Source: Nostoc sp. FACHB-280 (GTDB taxonomy: Bacteria; Cyanobacteriota; Cyanobacteriia; Cyanobacteriales; Nostocaceae). From it: DNA of 64,000 nucleotides. The notes beneath the pieces were generated by a model that ran no database searches, had not been told where the DNA came from, and was given only the letters and a program-made list of their open reading frames with translations. Shown here piece after piece: positions 9,886-18,707 of this stretch (positions are counted from its first letter, which is position 1; each line of letters starts with the position of its first letter). The stretch lies in NCBI RefSeq assembly GCF_014697615.1, contig NZ_JACJSD010000032.1, forward strand, positions 18,318-82,317, given 5' to 3'. A program made the translations under genes and the position numbers.

Positions 9886-10431
9886 CTACTGACACAATTG
9901 AGATACTGGTGTCATTCGGGGGCGATTGTATTGGTAAAATCCCTCAAGATTGAGTAAAGCTTTGCGGTATAAAATCCACGTAGCACTATCCTCGTCAACA
10001 TTGACGGTATTGAGGATATTTGCCTGACTAAGTGTTAAACGTTCTTCTGCATCCCACTTAAATTCAGCAGAATCAACTGTATTTTTCTGCGGAATATCCC
10101 ACACAATACTTAGACCTTCGCCTGTAATGAGATTTTTATCTGCTATCCCACGCACACAAACAAATTGATCAGAGTGCGGATACCCATAATAACCATTCAC
10201 TTGATTTCCAGTTTTAGAAAAATTAAAACAAACTCCAGCCCCATCCCGCCAATCTTGGGGGTCAGGTTGACTGCAAAATTGATATTGACCATTTACTAAA
10301 CTGGCAATATTGACTGGTTGATTTGTTAACTGCAAGTCTTGAGCAAAAAGAACCTTACCAAAAATCAGTGAACCTGTGAATAAAGTTAAACAGACAATAC
10401 CCATAGGTAAGAAATTGCTCATGATTAGCAT
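9886..10431 (-). CDS. Secreted hypothetical protein, 181 aa
   Basis: A signal peptide is clear at the N-terminus (NFLPMGIVCLTLFTGSLIFG, cleavage probably near LFAQ). The mature part has several Cys residues (FCSQPDPQDW, GVCFNF, FVCVRG, QLCQ) and aromatic/Gly-rich strands such as NGYYGYPHSDQF, so a small disulphide-bonded beta protein in the periplasm or outside is likely. ATG at 10431 follows GGTGAG closely; a second ATG (10422, residue 4) is an alternative start. The family is not recognised. Confidence 0.7.
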   Translation of the reverse strand: MLIMSNFLPMGIVCLTLFTGSLIFGKVLFAQDLQLTNQPVNIASLVNGQYQFCSQPDPQDWRDGAGVCFNFSKTGNQVNGYYGYPHSDQFVCVRGIADKNLITGEGLSIVWDIPQKNTVDSAEFKWDAEERLTLSQANILNTVNVDEDSATWILYRKALLNLEGFYQYNRPRMTPVSQLCQ

Positions 10432-10492
10432 TATCTCACCGCTATATTTCTGGGAGACTTGCTTGGAGAAAAAGATTTAAATGAACTAATTT

Positions 10493-10606
10493 CTAAACAA
10501 CTGGAGCCGCAGCAACCACCATAAACATGAGTAATGCCAACATCAAAACCAAGAGTTTGACAATTAGGTAAGTTGTAGGATCATAAAGTGAAAAATCGCT
10601 AAACAT
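10493..10606 (-). CDS. Very small single-span membrane protein, 37 aa
   Basis: The product starts MFSDFSLYDPTTYLIVK and continues as one hydrophobic helix to AAAPVV. A strong ribosome-binding site, GGAGGTG, lies 5 nt before the ATG, which is the main evidence that this tiny frame is real. Size and topology resemble the small single-helix subunits of thylakoid complexes (photosystems, cytochrome b6f, NDH-1), but I cannot match it to a named one. It stands alone between a secreted protein gene and the Rieske gene, both on the same strand. Confidence 0.65.
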   Translation of the reverse strand: MFSDFSLYDPTTYLIVKLLVLMLALLMFMVVAAAPVV

Positions 10607-10759
10607 GAGACACCTCCATTAACCATGTTTGCAAAGTTAATTTCAGCAATAAACCTGATGTGGATTAACTGTGTTTCCTACATTTATATTTTCTCTCAGA
10701 ATTCTCTGACCAGAACCATTATGTAATTTTAGGTAACATTTCTAGTGTGTAAGCAGGGT

Positions 10760-10776
10760 GGGCAGTTTGCCTGCCC
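10760..10776 (-). terminator. Hairpin downstream of Rieske gene
   Basis: GGGCAG (10760-10765) pairs with CTGCCC (10771-10776) 24 bp past the stop codon of the minus-strand Rieske gene. No strong T run follows, so termination strength is doubtful. Confidence 0.4.
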
Positions 10777-10800
10777 AATTAATGCGATCGTAATTTTAGT

Positions 10801-11157
10801 TTAACTTTCAGGCACATCAATCAAAATACTGCCTTCTTCCACACGTATCGGAAAAACTGGCAGTGTTTTTTGTTGTGAAACTAATGACAATACCTTACCA
10901 ACTCCTGGCGGCCAGGGACACCAATTATTCACCTCGCCAGTACCTAAATCAAAAGCACTGCGGTGAAACGGACAAACAATCGCGCCGTCTTCAATTTTGC
11001 CATTCTTCAGAGGTAATTTTAAATGTGGGCAAGTATTTTCTACTGCATATAATTTATTCTCATGATTCAGCAAGAGAATTTTGCGCTTACCGACATTCAC
11101 GACTTCTCTCGCACCTGGGGCAAGTGCATTAGCCGCCAGAACTTTAGTCCAGCCCAT
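10801..11157 (-). CDS. Rieske [2Fe-2S] ferredoxin-like protein
   Basis: Soluble electron-transfer protein of 118 residues. The two cluster-binding boxes are visible: TCPHLKLPL (Cys-x-His) and VCPFHRSAFDLGTG (Cys-x2-His). There is no membrane anchor, so it is the soluble ferredoxin type rather than the b6f Rieske subunit. The frame can be extended to an ATG at 11172, but AAGGAG sits just before the ATG at 11157, which marks the shorter form (MGWTKVL) as the real start. It stands alone with no oxygenase next door, so its redox partner is not shown. Confidence 0.9.
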   Translation of the reverse strand: MGWTKVLAANALAPGAREVVNVGKRKILLLNHENKLYAVENTCPHLKLPLKNGKIEDGAIVCPFHRSAFDLGTGEVNNWCPWPPGVGKVLSLVSQQKTLPVFPIRVEEGSILIDVPES

Positions 11158-11308
11158 TGAGTTCTCCTTCATTAATGGATCTGTTTTCAGTTTCCCGCAA
11201 TTGTGACCCTAGTGCGTATTGTTGCCGCCTGACTGCTGCCATAACAGGCGGTATAACATAGAGTAGACAAGATACTAACTTTAAATTACTTTACAAAGGT
11301 CGGAAAAA

Positions 11309-11569
11309 ATGGGTCGCATAAATCCCTACACCCTGCAAATGCAAATTACCCGGATGTTTGACCAAGGACAATCATTTTTCGCTACAACCAAAGTCCAGGA
11401 ATGGTTAAAAGAACGCAATCAAAATCCCCTAGACTACGATATTATTTTCCACCAAAAACCCGCTCCTCCTGGCTCTAAAGAAGTCATGGTGGTAGAAATT
11501 GAACTGCGCCGCAAAGATGGACAGCCTGTAGATGCTTGGTTGCAAGAACAAGCCAACCTTCATGCGTAA
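11309..11569 (+). CDS. Hypothetical protein, 86 aa
   Basis: Begins MGRINPYTLQMQITRMFDQG and contains WLKERNQNPLDYDI and VEIELRRKDGQPVDAWLQEQ. It is mixed alpha/beta and has no signal or membrane segment. The ATG follows AAAGGTCGG, an acceptable ribosome-binding site. It diverges from the Rieske gene across ~150 bp that carries a small hairpin (CCGCCTG at 11225, CAGGCGG at 11245). Looks like a conserved small cyanobacterial protein, but no function is recognised. Confidence 0.7.
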   Translation: MGRINPYTLQMQITRMFDQGQSFFATTKVQEWLKERNQNPLDYDIIFHQKPAPPGSKEVMVVEIELRRKDGQPVDAWLQEQANLHA

Positions 11570-11667
11570 GTTGTTTAAAGTGCTGAGTGCTGAGTAGTAA
11601 CCCAGTTCCTTACAAATGCTTGAACTGCTATAAAATTTAAGATTTTGGATTTTAAATTATCCGCAAG

Positions 11668-11695
11668 AAGGGTGGACAAAACTTTGCCCACCCTT
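11668..11695. terminator. Bidirectional hairpin between convergent genes
   Basis: AAGGGTGGACAAA (11668-11680) and TTTGCCCACCCTT (11683-11695) pair with one mismatch. It lies between the convergent 86-aa gene and the ferrochelatase-like gene and could end both transcripts. Just before it, at 11579-11596, is a TGCTGAG heptamer tandem repeat. Confidence 0.55.
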
Positions 11696-11743
11696 ATTGC
11701 TATCGAAATGATTAATTCTGACTTCTGACTTCTAACTTCTTCA

Positions 11744-12862
11744 TCAATGATGATGATGATGGTGATGATGTTCAGTTAAGTGAGGATTCACTGTCACAGC
11801 TTGTTCTGACAACAAATCGGCAATATGAGGATTTGCCCATTCTGCCGCCATTGCCAAAAATTCTGGATTGTCGTTAACACAAGCCATCTGCACATAATCC
11901 ACACCAGAATGCTGCTTTTCTAAAGCATGAATAATGTGGTGGACATCTAATAAAGTTTCATGGTTTTCCGTAGCAAAACCAATGGGCATAAATACTATGA
12001 CTTTTGCACCCAATTGAATCAGGTTTTTAGCAGCTTGTTCAGCGTTAGGCTGTGTCCATTCAATTAAAGGTGTATCGTGATTCAACCAACCCACCGATAT
12101 TAAAGGATAGCGGTTAATCAATTTATCTCGGACTAAATCATACAACGCTTGGCTTTCGGTGATCCCAGATGTAAAACCTTTGGCTTTGTGGGGACAACCG
12201 TGATTCATTAATACAACCCCGATTTGGGAAGGTAAGTAATTTGCAGCTAAATCAGCATCGATTTTTTCTTCTACCAGATGCGCCATCAAATCGATGTAAG
12301 CTGGTTCGTTGTAAAAAGACGGAATGTAACGCTGTCCTTTAACCCAGTGTTCTTCTGCGTCTGCGATTTCGGCTAAAGCGTTATTCACTTGCTCGATCGC
12401 AATTCCACTGGTAAAAATCGAATCAACAACCAACAGTGGGTAAATTAACAGCTTATCAAACCCTTGGCTTTGGATTTCTGCTAAAACTTGCTTGGGTAAG
12501 AAAGGCGCACAGAAGTTAAATGCTTTGAATACTTTAACGCGATCGCCCCACTTTGCCTGTAAATTCTGTTCAATCCCGGCTCGTTGCTGCTCAAATATGG
12601 CGTTGTGTGGCGAAATAAAATCATGATGTGTATGACCCCATTCATGGCGGTCAAATAACGCCAAAAGTCTTGCTAGAGGCGGATAAATCCAAGTAGGAAC
12701 GGGTGCAAACTTCGCTGTAAGTAAATTTAAAGCCTGTTCATTATAATTGGCAAAATCTTCGTAGCTTTCGACTTCACCATAGCCCATCAATAATACAGCT
12801 ACACGGTCTTGACCAGGTAGATGCTCATGGGTGTGTTGCAATTTTTCTGGGGTAGCAACCAC
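11744..12862 (-). CDS. Ferrochelatase-like protein with natural C-terminal octahistidine tail
   Basis: Class II chelatase fold of 372 residues. VLLMGYGEVESYEDFANY matches the N-terminal loop of HemH. VVLMNHGCP supplies the active-site His221, and GFATENHETLLD supplies the conserved Glu302. HemH inserts Fe2+ into protoporphyrin IX in the last step of haem synthesis. The protein ends LTEHHHHHHHH (365-372), and the N-terminal half has other His-rich spots (QHTHEH, RHEWGHTHHDF). It lacks the C-terminal chlorophyll-binding helix that many cyanobacterial HemH carry, so it may be a second, divergent chelatase with another metal or tetrapyrrole. GTG start preceded by GAGGAA at 8 nt spacing. Confidence 0.8.
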   Translation of the reverse strand: MVATPEKLQHTHEHLPGQDRVAVLLMGYGEVESYEDFANYNEQALNLLTAKFAPVPTWIYPPLARLLALFDRHEWGHTHHDFISPHNAIFEQQRAGIEQNLQAKWGDRVKVFKAFNFCAPFLPKQVLAEIQSQGFDKLLIYPLLVVDSIFTSGIAIEQVNNALAEIADAEEHWVKGQRYIPSFYNEPAYIDLMAHLVEEKIDADLAANYLPSQIGVVLMNHGCPHKAKGFTSGITESQALYDLVRDKLINRYPLISVGWLNHDTPLIEWTQPNAEQAAKNLIQLGAKVIVFMPIGFATENHETLLDVHHIIHALEKQHSGVDYVQMACVNDNPEFLAMAAEWANPHIADLLSEQAVTVNPHLTEHHHHHHHH

Positions 12863-13200
12863 AATACATTCCTCAATATAAATTCAGAGTCAAGAGCTAG
12901 GTAATAACTCTCGTGTATTTTTCTGAATCATAAATCATTATCCCTTCCGGGGGGATAGGATAACTAGAAAATTAACAACAATACTTCAAAAGACATACTT
13001 AGAATTAATCCTAGATACTGAGTATGACAAAATAATTACCGAGTATCCTCAAGAAAAATTTAACTAATAGATTCTCCTTATGGGAAATTTTTAAGTATTT
13101 TTTATGTCTTTCTATTTCAATAGAAATACTTAATTTAATTCTGGATAAATGAACAAAAACGCCAGAATAAACAACAGACACTTGTGAGCATAAAAGATAA
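12863..13200. other. AT-rich intergenic region
   Basis: It holds the promoter side of the chelatase gene and the upstream region of the hydrolase-like gene. Apart from CTTCCGGGGGG around 12945, it is AT-rich with long T and A runs. A 66-codon minus-strand frame here has no family features and was not accepted. No clear operator, RNA or repeat was seen. Confidence 0.5.
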
Positions 13201-13743
13201 ATGATGATCATCCTTTGCCCAGGAATTCATGAACCAGAACTCACGGAAAACTTTATTTCAGGATGCTTCAGCCAAAAAAGAGATAAAATTATGGTGTGTC
13301 CGGGGCAAGGTGTTTTAGCATTATCAGCCCCACATATTTTGCAGTTTTTAAGCGATCGCTGCAAAAATCGTCAAAATACACCTATTGTATTTATTAGCTT
13401 CAGTGCGGGAGTCTTGGGAGCGATCGCCGCCGCCTGGAACTGGCAAATCTGGGGAGGACAAGTCAAAGCGTTTATTGCTATAGATGGATGGGGTGTACCT
13501 TTATGGGGGAATTTTCCTATTCATCGCCTCAGCCACGATTATTTTACACATTGGAGTTCCTCGTTACTCGGTAGTGGGCATAATAATTTTTACGCAGAAC
13601 CAACCGTTGATCATTTATCTATGTGGCGATCGCCCCAAAATGTCCAAGGTTGGTGGGTAGACTCTTCAAATGAAGATTCTCCTCAACAAATGCGCTTGAC
13701 TGCTGCTGAGTTTTTGCATTTGTTGGTAAAACGCTATGAATAA
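13201..13743 (+). CDS. Alpha/beta-hydrolase-like protein, 180 aa
   Basis: The start MIILCPGIHEPELT and the segment VFISFSAGVLGAI fit an alpha/beta-hydrolase core: a first beta strand with HxxE, then a nucleophile elbow written SFSAG rather than GxSxG. A late His in EPTVDHLSMW could be the catalytic His. At 180 residues it is shorter than most hydrolases (220-300). The start is one of two consecutive ATGs with no clear ribosome-binding site. The substrate is unknown, and the altered elbow leaves activity open. Confidence 0.65.
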   Translation: MMIILCPGIHEPELTENFISGCFSQKRDKIMVCPGQGVLALSAPHILQFLSDRCKNRQNTPIVFISFSAGVLGAIAAAWNWQIWGGQVKAFIAIDGWGVPLWGNFPIHRLSHDYFTHWSSSLLGSGHNNFYAEPTVDHLSMWRSPQNVQGWWVDSSNEDSPQQMRLTAAEFLHLLVKRYE

Positions 13744-13933
13744 AAATAGTCCGGAAAACAGCGTCAGTACACAGGAGTGAGAAATAGGAAGCAGAAAAAT
13801 TTTAGATTTTGGATTTTGGATTTTCAATGATGTCATCCACAATTGAACTACCAGAAAACTAAAATTTCACACTTCATACTTGATACCTTCCCTTAGCTGT
13901 TCTATCTACCCTAGTCGTTATCACTAAGAACCG

Positions 13934-15196
13934 ATGTTTCCAACTGAACCTGCTGCTGTCAATAATGGGTTTAGCGCACTGCTAAAAAACCGTGGCTTCA
14001 TGCTTCTGTGGATTGGACAACTCATTTCCCAGTTGGCAGATAAAGTCTTTTTCGTGTTGATGATTGCCTTACTGGAATTTTATCCAGCCCCGCCAGGATT
14101 AGCCCAAAACTCAATGTACTCAACCTTAATGGTGGCATTTACTATCCCCGCCATTTTATTCGGTTCTGCGGGTGGTGTATTTGTGGATCGGTTGCCAAAA
14201 AAGTTGATTATGGTAGGCTCCGATATTGTGCGTGGGCTATTAACACTGTGTCTGCCCTTTTTACCAAGAGAATTTTTAATTTTATTAATTCTCACCTTTT
14301 GCATCTCTACAGTAACGCAGTTTTTTGCCCCCGCAGAACAAGCAGCCATTCCCTTGTTAGTGCGGCGGGAAAATTTATTGGCAGCCAACGCCCTGTTTAG
14401 CAGCACCATGATGGGGGCTTTGATTGTAGGTTTTGCCATTGGAGAACCTATATTAAGTTGGGCAAAAACCTTAATGGGAGAAGAATACGGGCAAGAAATT
14501 ATCGTTGGTGGACTATACATTTTATCGGGTGTGATGATGCAGCCGATTCAATTTAAAGAACATAAACCCCATCGAGAACATCGAGTATCTGTTAACCCTT
14601 GGGCGGAATTTCGAGAAAGTGTGCGCTATCTCAAGAAAAACCGCTTAGTTTTAAACGCAATGCTGCAATTAACCACCTTATATTGTGTGTTTGCAGCTTT
14701 AACAGTCCTGACAATTCGATTAGCAGAAGAGTTTGGTTTAAAAGAAAAACAGTTTGGCTTTTTCTTAGCAGCAGCTGGAGTCGGAATGCTCATCGGGGCG
14801 GGGATTTTAGGTCACTGGGGGGATAAATTACACCACAAACCTTTGCCTTTGATGGGATTTTTAGCAATGGCACTTGTTTTGGGAGTCTTTACATTTACCC
14901 ATAACTTATTGCTGGCATTAGGATTGTGTACATTGTTAGGTATAGGTGCAGCTTTGATTGGCGTACCCATGCAAACTTTAATTCAGCAGCAAACACCCCC
15001 AACCATGCACGGTAAAGTATTTGGTTTTCAAAACCATGCCGTAAATATTGCTTTATCTGTACCTTTAGCCATTACTGGGCCATTAACAGATGCCCTTGGG
15101 TTGCGTGTAGTTTTAGTGACAATGAGTGTTGTAGTTGCTGCCGTTGGTGTTTGGGCATGGCAGAACACCCGCCGAGTATTACAAGATGTGATTTAA
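13934..15196 (+). CDS. Major facilitator superfamily transporter
   Basis: Integral membrane protein of 420 residues with ~12 hydrophobic helices. The loop FVDRLPKKLIMVGSD after helix 2 is the MFS signature loop (GxxxDRxxR/K type), and a large cytoplasmic loop (QFKEHKPHREHRVSV) divides the two halves. The architecture is like LplT / DHA3-type exporters. The substrate cannot be read from sequence. Upstream at 13800-13825 is a tandem GATTTTGGATTTTGG repeat. No neighbour suggests a pathway. Confidence 0.85.
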   Translation: MFPTEPAAVNNGFSALLKNRGFMLLWIGQLISQLADKVFFVLMIALLEFYPAPPGLAQNSMYSTLMVAFTIPAILFGSAGGVFVDRLPKKLIMVGSDIVRGLLTLCLPFLPREFLILLILTFCISTVTQFFAPAEQAAIPLLVRRENLLAANALFSSTMMGALIVGFAIGEPILSWAKTLMGEEYGQEIIVGGLYILSGVMMQPIQFKEHKPHREHRVSVNPWAEFRESVRYLKKNRLVLNAMLQLTTLYCVFAALTVLTIRLAEEFGLKEKQFGFFLAAAGVGMLIGAGILGHWGDKLHHKPLPLMGFLAMALVLGVFTFTHNLLLALGLCTLLGIGAALIGVPMQTLIQQQTPPTMHGKVFGFQNHAVNIALSVPLAITGPLTDALGLRVVLVTMSVVVAAVGVWAWQNTRRVLQDVI

Positions 15197-15441
15197 AGAG
15201 CTTGATAATCATGCTTAATTGTCTATGATTAAAAATAGTCAGCTTTGCTGATTAAAACAAGCGCAACTTTGTTATTTCATATTTTTAAGATATTCCGCAC
15301 AAACAGATAAATCTGTTTGTCACTTCTACCTTGTGATTGATATTTAAAAAATCGGTAGGCACTAAATCGAACTTTTCCATTAAAATGAAATCTTAACTAC
15401 AGAATTTCAGCGTTAACTTAGCTATTATCTGAGGTTCGATC

Positions 15442-17337
15442 GTGACCTTGAGCTTGCCTTCCCCGATTAGTCCCGCAAAAACCGAAAATCAAAACCAGTC
15501 TGCTGCTCAATCGTCAGTTGTGACACCCAAACGGGCAACTGGTGGTTTCGCTTTACTAGATAGCCTGCTGCGCCACGGCGTTGAGTATATATTCGGTTAT
15601 CCTGGTGGGGCAATCCTGCCGATTTATGATGATTTATACAAAGTAGAATCCACTGGTGCGCTGAAGCACATCCTGGTAAGGCATGAACAAGGCGCAGCCC
15701 ACGCCGCAGACGGCTATGCCCGCGCCACTGGTAAAGTCGGAGTGTGCTTTGGCACTTCTGGCCCAGGGGCGACAAACTTGGTAACAGGTATCGCTACAGC
15801 CTACATGGATTCAATTCCAATGGTGATCGTCACGGGACAAGTACCCCGGAAAATGATCGGTACAGATGCGTTCCAAGAAACCGATATTTACGGCATTACT
15901 TTACCCATAGTCAAGCACTCTTATGTGGTGCGTGACCCTAAAGATATGGCCAGAATCGTGGCTGAAGCATTCCACATCGCCAGCACTGGACGGCCAGGGC
16001 CAGTTTTAATTGATGTCCCCAAAGATGTCGCCTTTGAAGAATTTGATTATGAGCCTGTAGAACCAGGTTCAGTTAAATTACCGGGCTATCGCCCCACCGT
16101 TAAGGGAAATCCCCGCCAAATCAATGCGGCAATTAAGTTACTGAAAGAAAGCCGTCGTCCATTGTTGTATGTTGGTGGTGGTGCGATCGCAGCTAACGCC
16201 CATGAAGAAGTTAAACAGTTAGCTGAGTTATTCAATATTCCTGTCACTACCACATTGATGGGAATTGGGGCATTTGATGAACATCATCCTCTGTCTGTGG
16301 GGATGTTGGGAATGCACGGCACAGCCTACGCTAACTTTGCTGTGAGCGACTGTGATTTGCTGATTTGCGTGGGTGCGAGATTTGATGACCGCGTAACAGG
16401 GAAATTAGATGAATTTGCTTCCCGCGCCAAAGTAATTCACATCGACATCGACCCAGCAGAAGTTGGAAAAAACCGTATTCCCGAAGTACCCATTGTTGGT
16501 GATGTCCGCAATGTCTTGGTTGATTTGTTGCGGCGCTGCAAGCAATCTGGGGTTAAACCTACACCCAACCAAAACCAAGAATGGTTGAATTTAATTAACC
16601 GTTGGCGGGAAGAATACCCCTTAGTTGTTCCCCAACATCCCGACAGCATCTCTCCCCAAGAAGCCATTGTCGAAGTTAGTCGCCAAGCACCCCACGCCTT
16701 CTACACTACAGATGTGGGTCAGCATCAAATGTGGGCGGCGCAGTTCCTCAAGAATGGCCCACGCCGTTGGATTTCCAGCGCGGGTTTAGGAACAATGGGT
16801 TTTGGCTTACCTGCGGCCATTGGTGCAAAAGTCGCCTTCCCCAATGAAGAAGTGATTTGTATCAGTGGTGATGCGAGTTTCCAAATGTGTTTACAAGAAT
16901 TGGGAACAGCAGCACAATATGGGATTAATGTCAAGACTGTAATCGTGAACAATGGTTGGCAAGGAATGGTGCGCCAGTGGCAACAAGCCTTTCACGGCGA
17001 ACGTTACTCTTCTTCCAACATGGAAGTCGGGATGCCAGATATTGAGTTGTTAGCGAAAGCTTACGGTATCAAAGGCATTGTAGTTAAAGAACGGGAGCAA
17101 TTAAAAGATGCGATCGCCGAAATGTTGGCACATAACGGCCCCGTCATCTTAAATGTTCACGTCACCAGAGATGAAAACTGCTATCCAATGGTAGCCCCTG
17201 GTAAGAGCAACGCTCAAATGGTCGGTTTACCCAAGCAACCACCAACCAGTTCTGTAGAACCTGTTTGTTGTAGTCACTGCGGTAGCATGAATGCACCAAA
17301 CCATAACTTCTGTGCTGAGTGTGGGACGAAGTTGTAA
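15442..17337 (+). CDS. ilvB: Acetolactate synthase large subunit with C-terminal zinc ribbon
   Basis: TPP-dependent enzyme making acetolactate and acetohydroxybutyrate, the first common step of Val, Leu and Ile synthesis. Seen: [24 protein letters not shown], catalytic Glu in [16 protein letters not shown], the FAD-site motif RFDDRVTGK, and the TPP motif [12 protein letters not shown]...VNNGW. GTG start after GAGG. The usual enzyme ends near residue 595-600; here a tail adds a C-x2-C / C-x2-C zinc ribbon (CSHCG with Cys610/613 and CAECG with Cys624/627). The small subunit ilvN is not in the window. The enzyme call is secure; the tail's role is unknown. Confidence 0.95.
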   Translation: MTLSLPSPISPAKTENQNQSAAQSSVVTPKRATGGFALLDSLLRHGVEYIFGYPGGAILPIYDDLYKVESTGALKHILVRHEQGAAHAADGYARATGKVGVCFGTSGPGATNLVTGIATAYMDSIPMVIVTGQVPRKMIGTDAFQETDIYGITLPIVKHSYVVRDPKDMARIVAEAFHIASTGRPGPVLIDVPKDVAFEEFDYEPVEPGSVKLPGYRPTVKGNPRQINAAIKLLKESRRPLLYVGGGAIAANAHEEVKQLAELFNIPVTTTLMGIGAFDEHHPLSVGMLGMHGTAYANFAVSDCDLLICVGARFDDRVTGKLDEFASRAKVIHIDIDPAEVGKNRIPEVPIVGDVRNVLVDLLRRCKQSGVKPTPNQNQEWLNLINRWREEYPLVVPQHPDSISPQEAIVEVSRQAPHAFYTTDVGQHQMWAAQFLKNGPRRWISSAGLGTMGFGLPAAIGAKVAFPNEEVICISGDASFQMCLQELGTAAQYGINVKTVIVNNGWQGMVRQWQQAFHGERYSSSNMEVGMPDIELLAKAYGIKGIVVKEREQLKDAIAEMLAHNGPVILNVHVTRDENCYPMVAPGKSNAQMVGLPKQPPTSSVEPVCCSHCGSMNAPNHNFCAECGTKL

Positions 17338-17346
17338 GTTAAATAA

Positions 17347-17505
17347 CTTGGGGTGTAGGGGTGTAAGGGTGTAAGGGTGTAAGGAAAGCAGAAGGCAGAA
17401 GGACAATTAGAAAGGTTCTCAGTCCATCTAATAAAAGACCAAAGCACTTCTTTTCCTCGCACCCTCACACCCTCACCCCCTTACACCCTCACACCCTCAC
17501 ACCCA
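17347..17505. repeat. Inverted tandem GTGTAAGG repeats between convergent genes
   Basis: Tandem copies of GGGTGTAAGGGTGTAAGG at 17350-17383 face a second array of the opposite strand (TTACACCCTCACACCCTC) at 17457-17504. The two arrays can pair into a long hairpin and lie between the ilvB stop and the cyanophycinase-like stop, so the structure may work as a two-way terminator. The same kind of paired array recurs at 43910-44005. Confidence 0.65.
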
Positions 17506-17506
17506 C

Positions 17507-18544
17507 TCAATAGGGATCAGAATTAAACCTCCCCCGCTTCACACTCCTAAAGTAATAACCGCGATTTGGTGGATTTCTCAGGTCGAATGTATCGCCACTG
17601 GGAACCCGCCAAATTTTATAGTCATGGTAAGTCAGAGGTGTCCGGGGTTTACATACCTCCGGTGGGTGGTCTCCTAGAACAAAGTAGGCGGCGTTTCTCC
17701 CCATCACCTTAGCTAGACCATATTTATCTATGACAAGGGATGTCTCCTCACTAATAGCTATTCCTAAAACACGGTTAGCTTTGCCATCCTGAATTTGTCG
17801 CGCAATAAAAGCCATAATGCGACCCATACGTTTGCGGCTATCGAAGTGGGTATCGATGATGGTTCCGCGCAAATGACCCCATTGAAAAAAATCATAAGAA
17901 AAGGTGATGTTTCGATAAGGGTCTTCGAGTATTTCTCTGGTTTCTATGCTGTCTTCGCAGGCACAAGAATCGTAGATATACTCACTGTGAATCATTGCAC
18001 CTGCACTCGTCCCGCCAATTGCACCGCCTCTAGCGTAGACTTCTCGCACAGCGTTTTCTAGTCTGGTGTTTTTCCAACTGCGGATATATTGACATTGGTC
18101 TCCCCCAGCAAAGAAAACTACGCCAGCTTTTCTAACTTTGGTGACGATATCTTCGCGGTTGGCATCATTGCGGTTACTAATGATGAGTGTTTTGACTGAG
18201 TTCACACCTCTCATACCGTAAATCAGGTGATTGTAATCTTCACTGCCATAGGCGCGGAGAACTACCACATCAACTTTATTGGCGCTGCTGCTAGTATCTC
18301 CACGAACTTGGTCAATCATCCATTGAATAGCCTTCTCAACATCAGGGCCACCGCCGCCTAAGTTTAGTACGGGGCCAGCTAGACGAGGAAGGTGGGAAAG
18401 GGGCGGAACAACATCAACAGTGTTGTCAATGAAGTGGCGTTTCAGGTATGCTGTAAGACGGGTTATTAAACTGGCACCCATCCTTAACAACACAGTTCCC
18501 AAATTCTTCCAGAACTTTGCTATATCTGGGAATGCCTTCGTCAT
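17507..18544 (-). CDS. Cyanophycinase-like peptidase (family S51)
   Basis: A 345-residue protein with the S51 nucleophile signature GGAIGGTSAGAMIHSE and a preceding strand FFAGGDQCQYIRSW, as in cyanophycinases, which cut multi-L-arginyl-poly-aspartate to beta-Asp-Arg dipeptides. The first ~55 residues before PVLNLGGGGPDVEKA are an extension with basic and hydrophobic segments, without a clear signal peptide. The frame opens at a TTG (18562) but the ATG at 18544 (MTKAFPD) is preferred. No cphA neighbour is present, so it may be a paralogue with another peptide substrate. Confidence 0.8.
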   Translation of the reverse strand: MTKAFPDIAKFWKNLGTVLLRMGASLITRLTAYLKRHFIDNTVDVVPPLSHLPRLAGPVLNLGGGGPDVEKAIQWMIDQVRGDTSSSANKVDVVVLRAYGSEDYNHLIYGMRGVNSVKTLIISNRNDANREDIVTKVRKAGVVFFAGGDQCQYIRSWKNTRLENAVREVYARGGAIGGTSAGAMIHSEYIYDSCACEDSIETREILEDPYRNITFSYDFFQWGHLRGTIIDTHFDSRKRMGRIMAFIARQIQDGKANRVLGIAISEETSLVIDKYGLAKVMGRNAAYFVLGDHPPEVCKPRTPLTYHDYKIWRVPSGDTFDLRNPPNRGYYFRSVKRGRFNSDPY

Positions 18545-18707
18545 ACTAACTTTATAGAGCAAACTGCATTTACTGTTTACTCTCGCATCAGAAGGCTTGA
18601 AATTCCCAGCGTACAGGTCTTGTAATGTTTTTTAACGTCAAATAGTCCAGAGTAATCATTTATTCTCTGGTTTAGGGCCAGTATGCTCAGTTTTACTCTG
18701 TGTTTAA

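Noticed and set aside
13011..13211. 66-codon minus-strand frame upstream of the hydrolase-like gene
   Set aside because: AT-rich random-looking protein that overlaps the start of the plus-strand gene; no ribosome-binding site or motif.
14080..14520. 146-codon minus-strand frame
   Set aside because: It lies wholly inside the MFS transporter gene and shows no family features.
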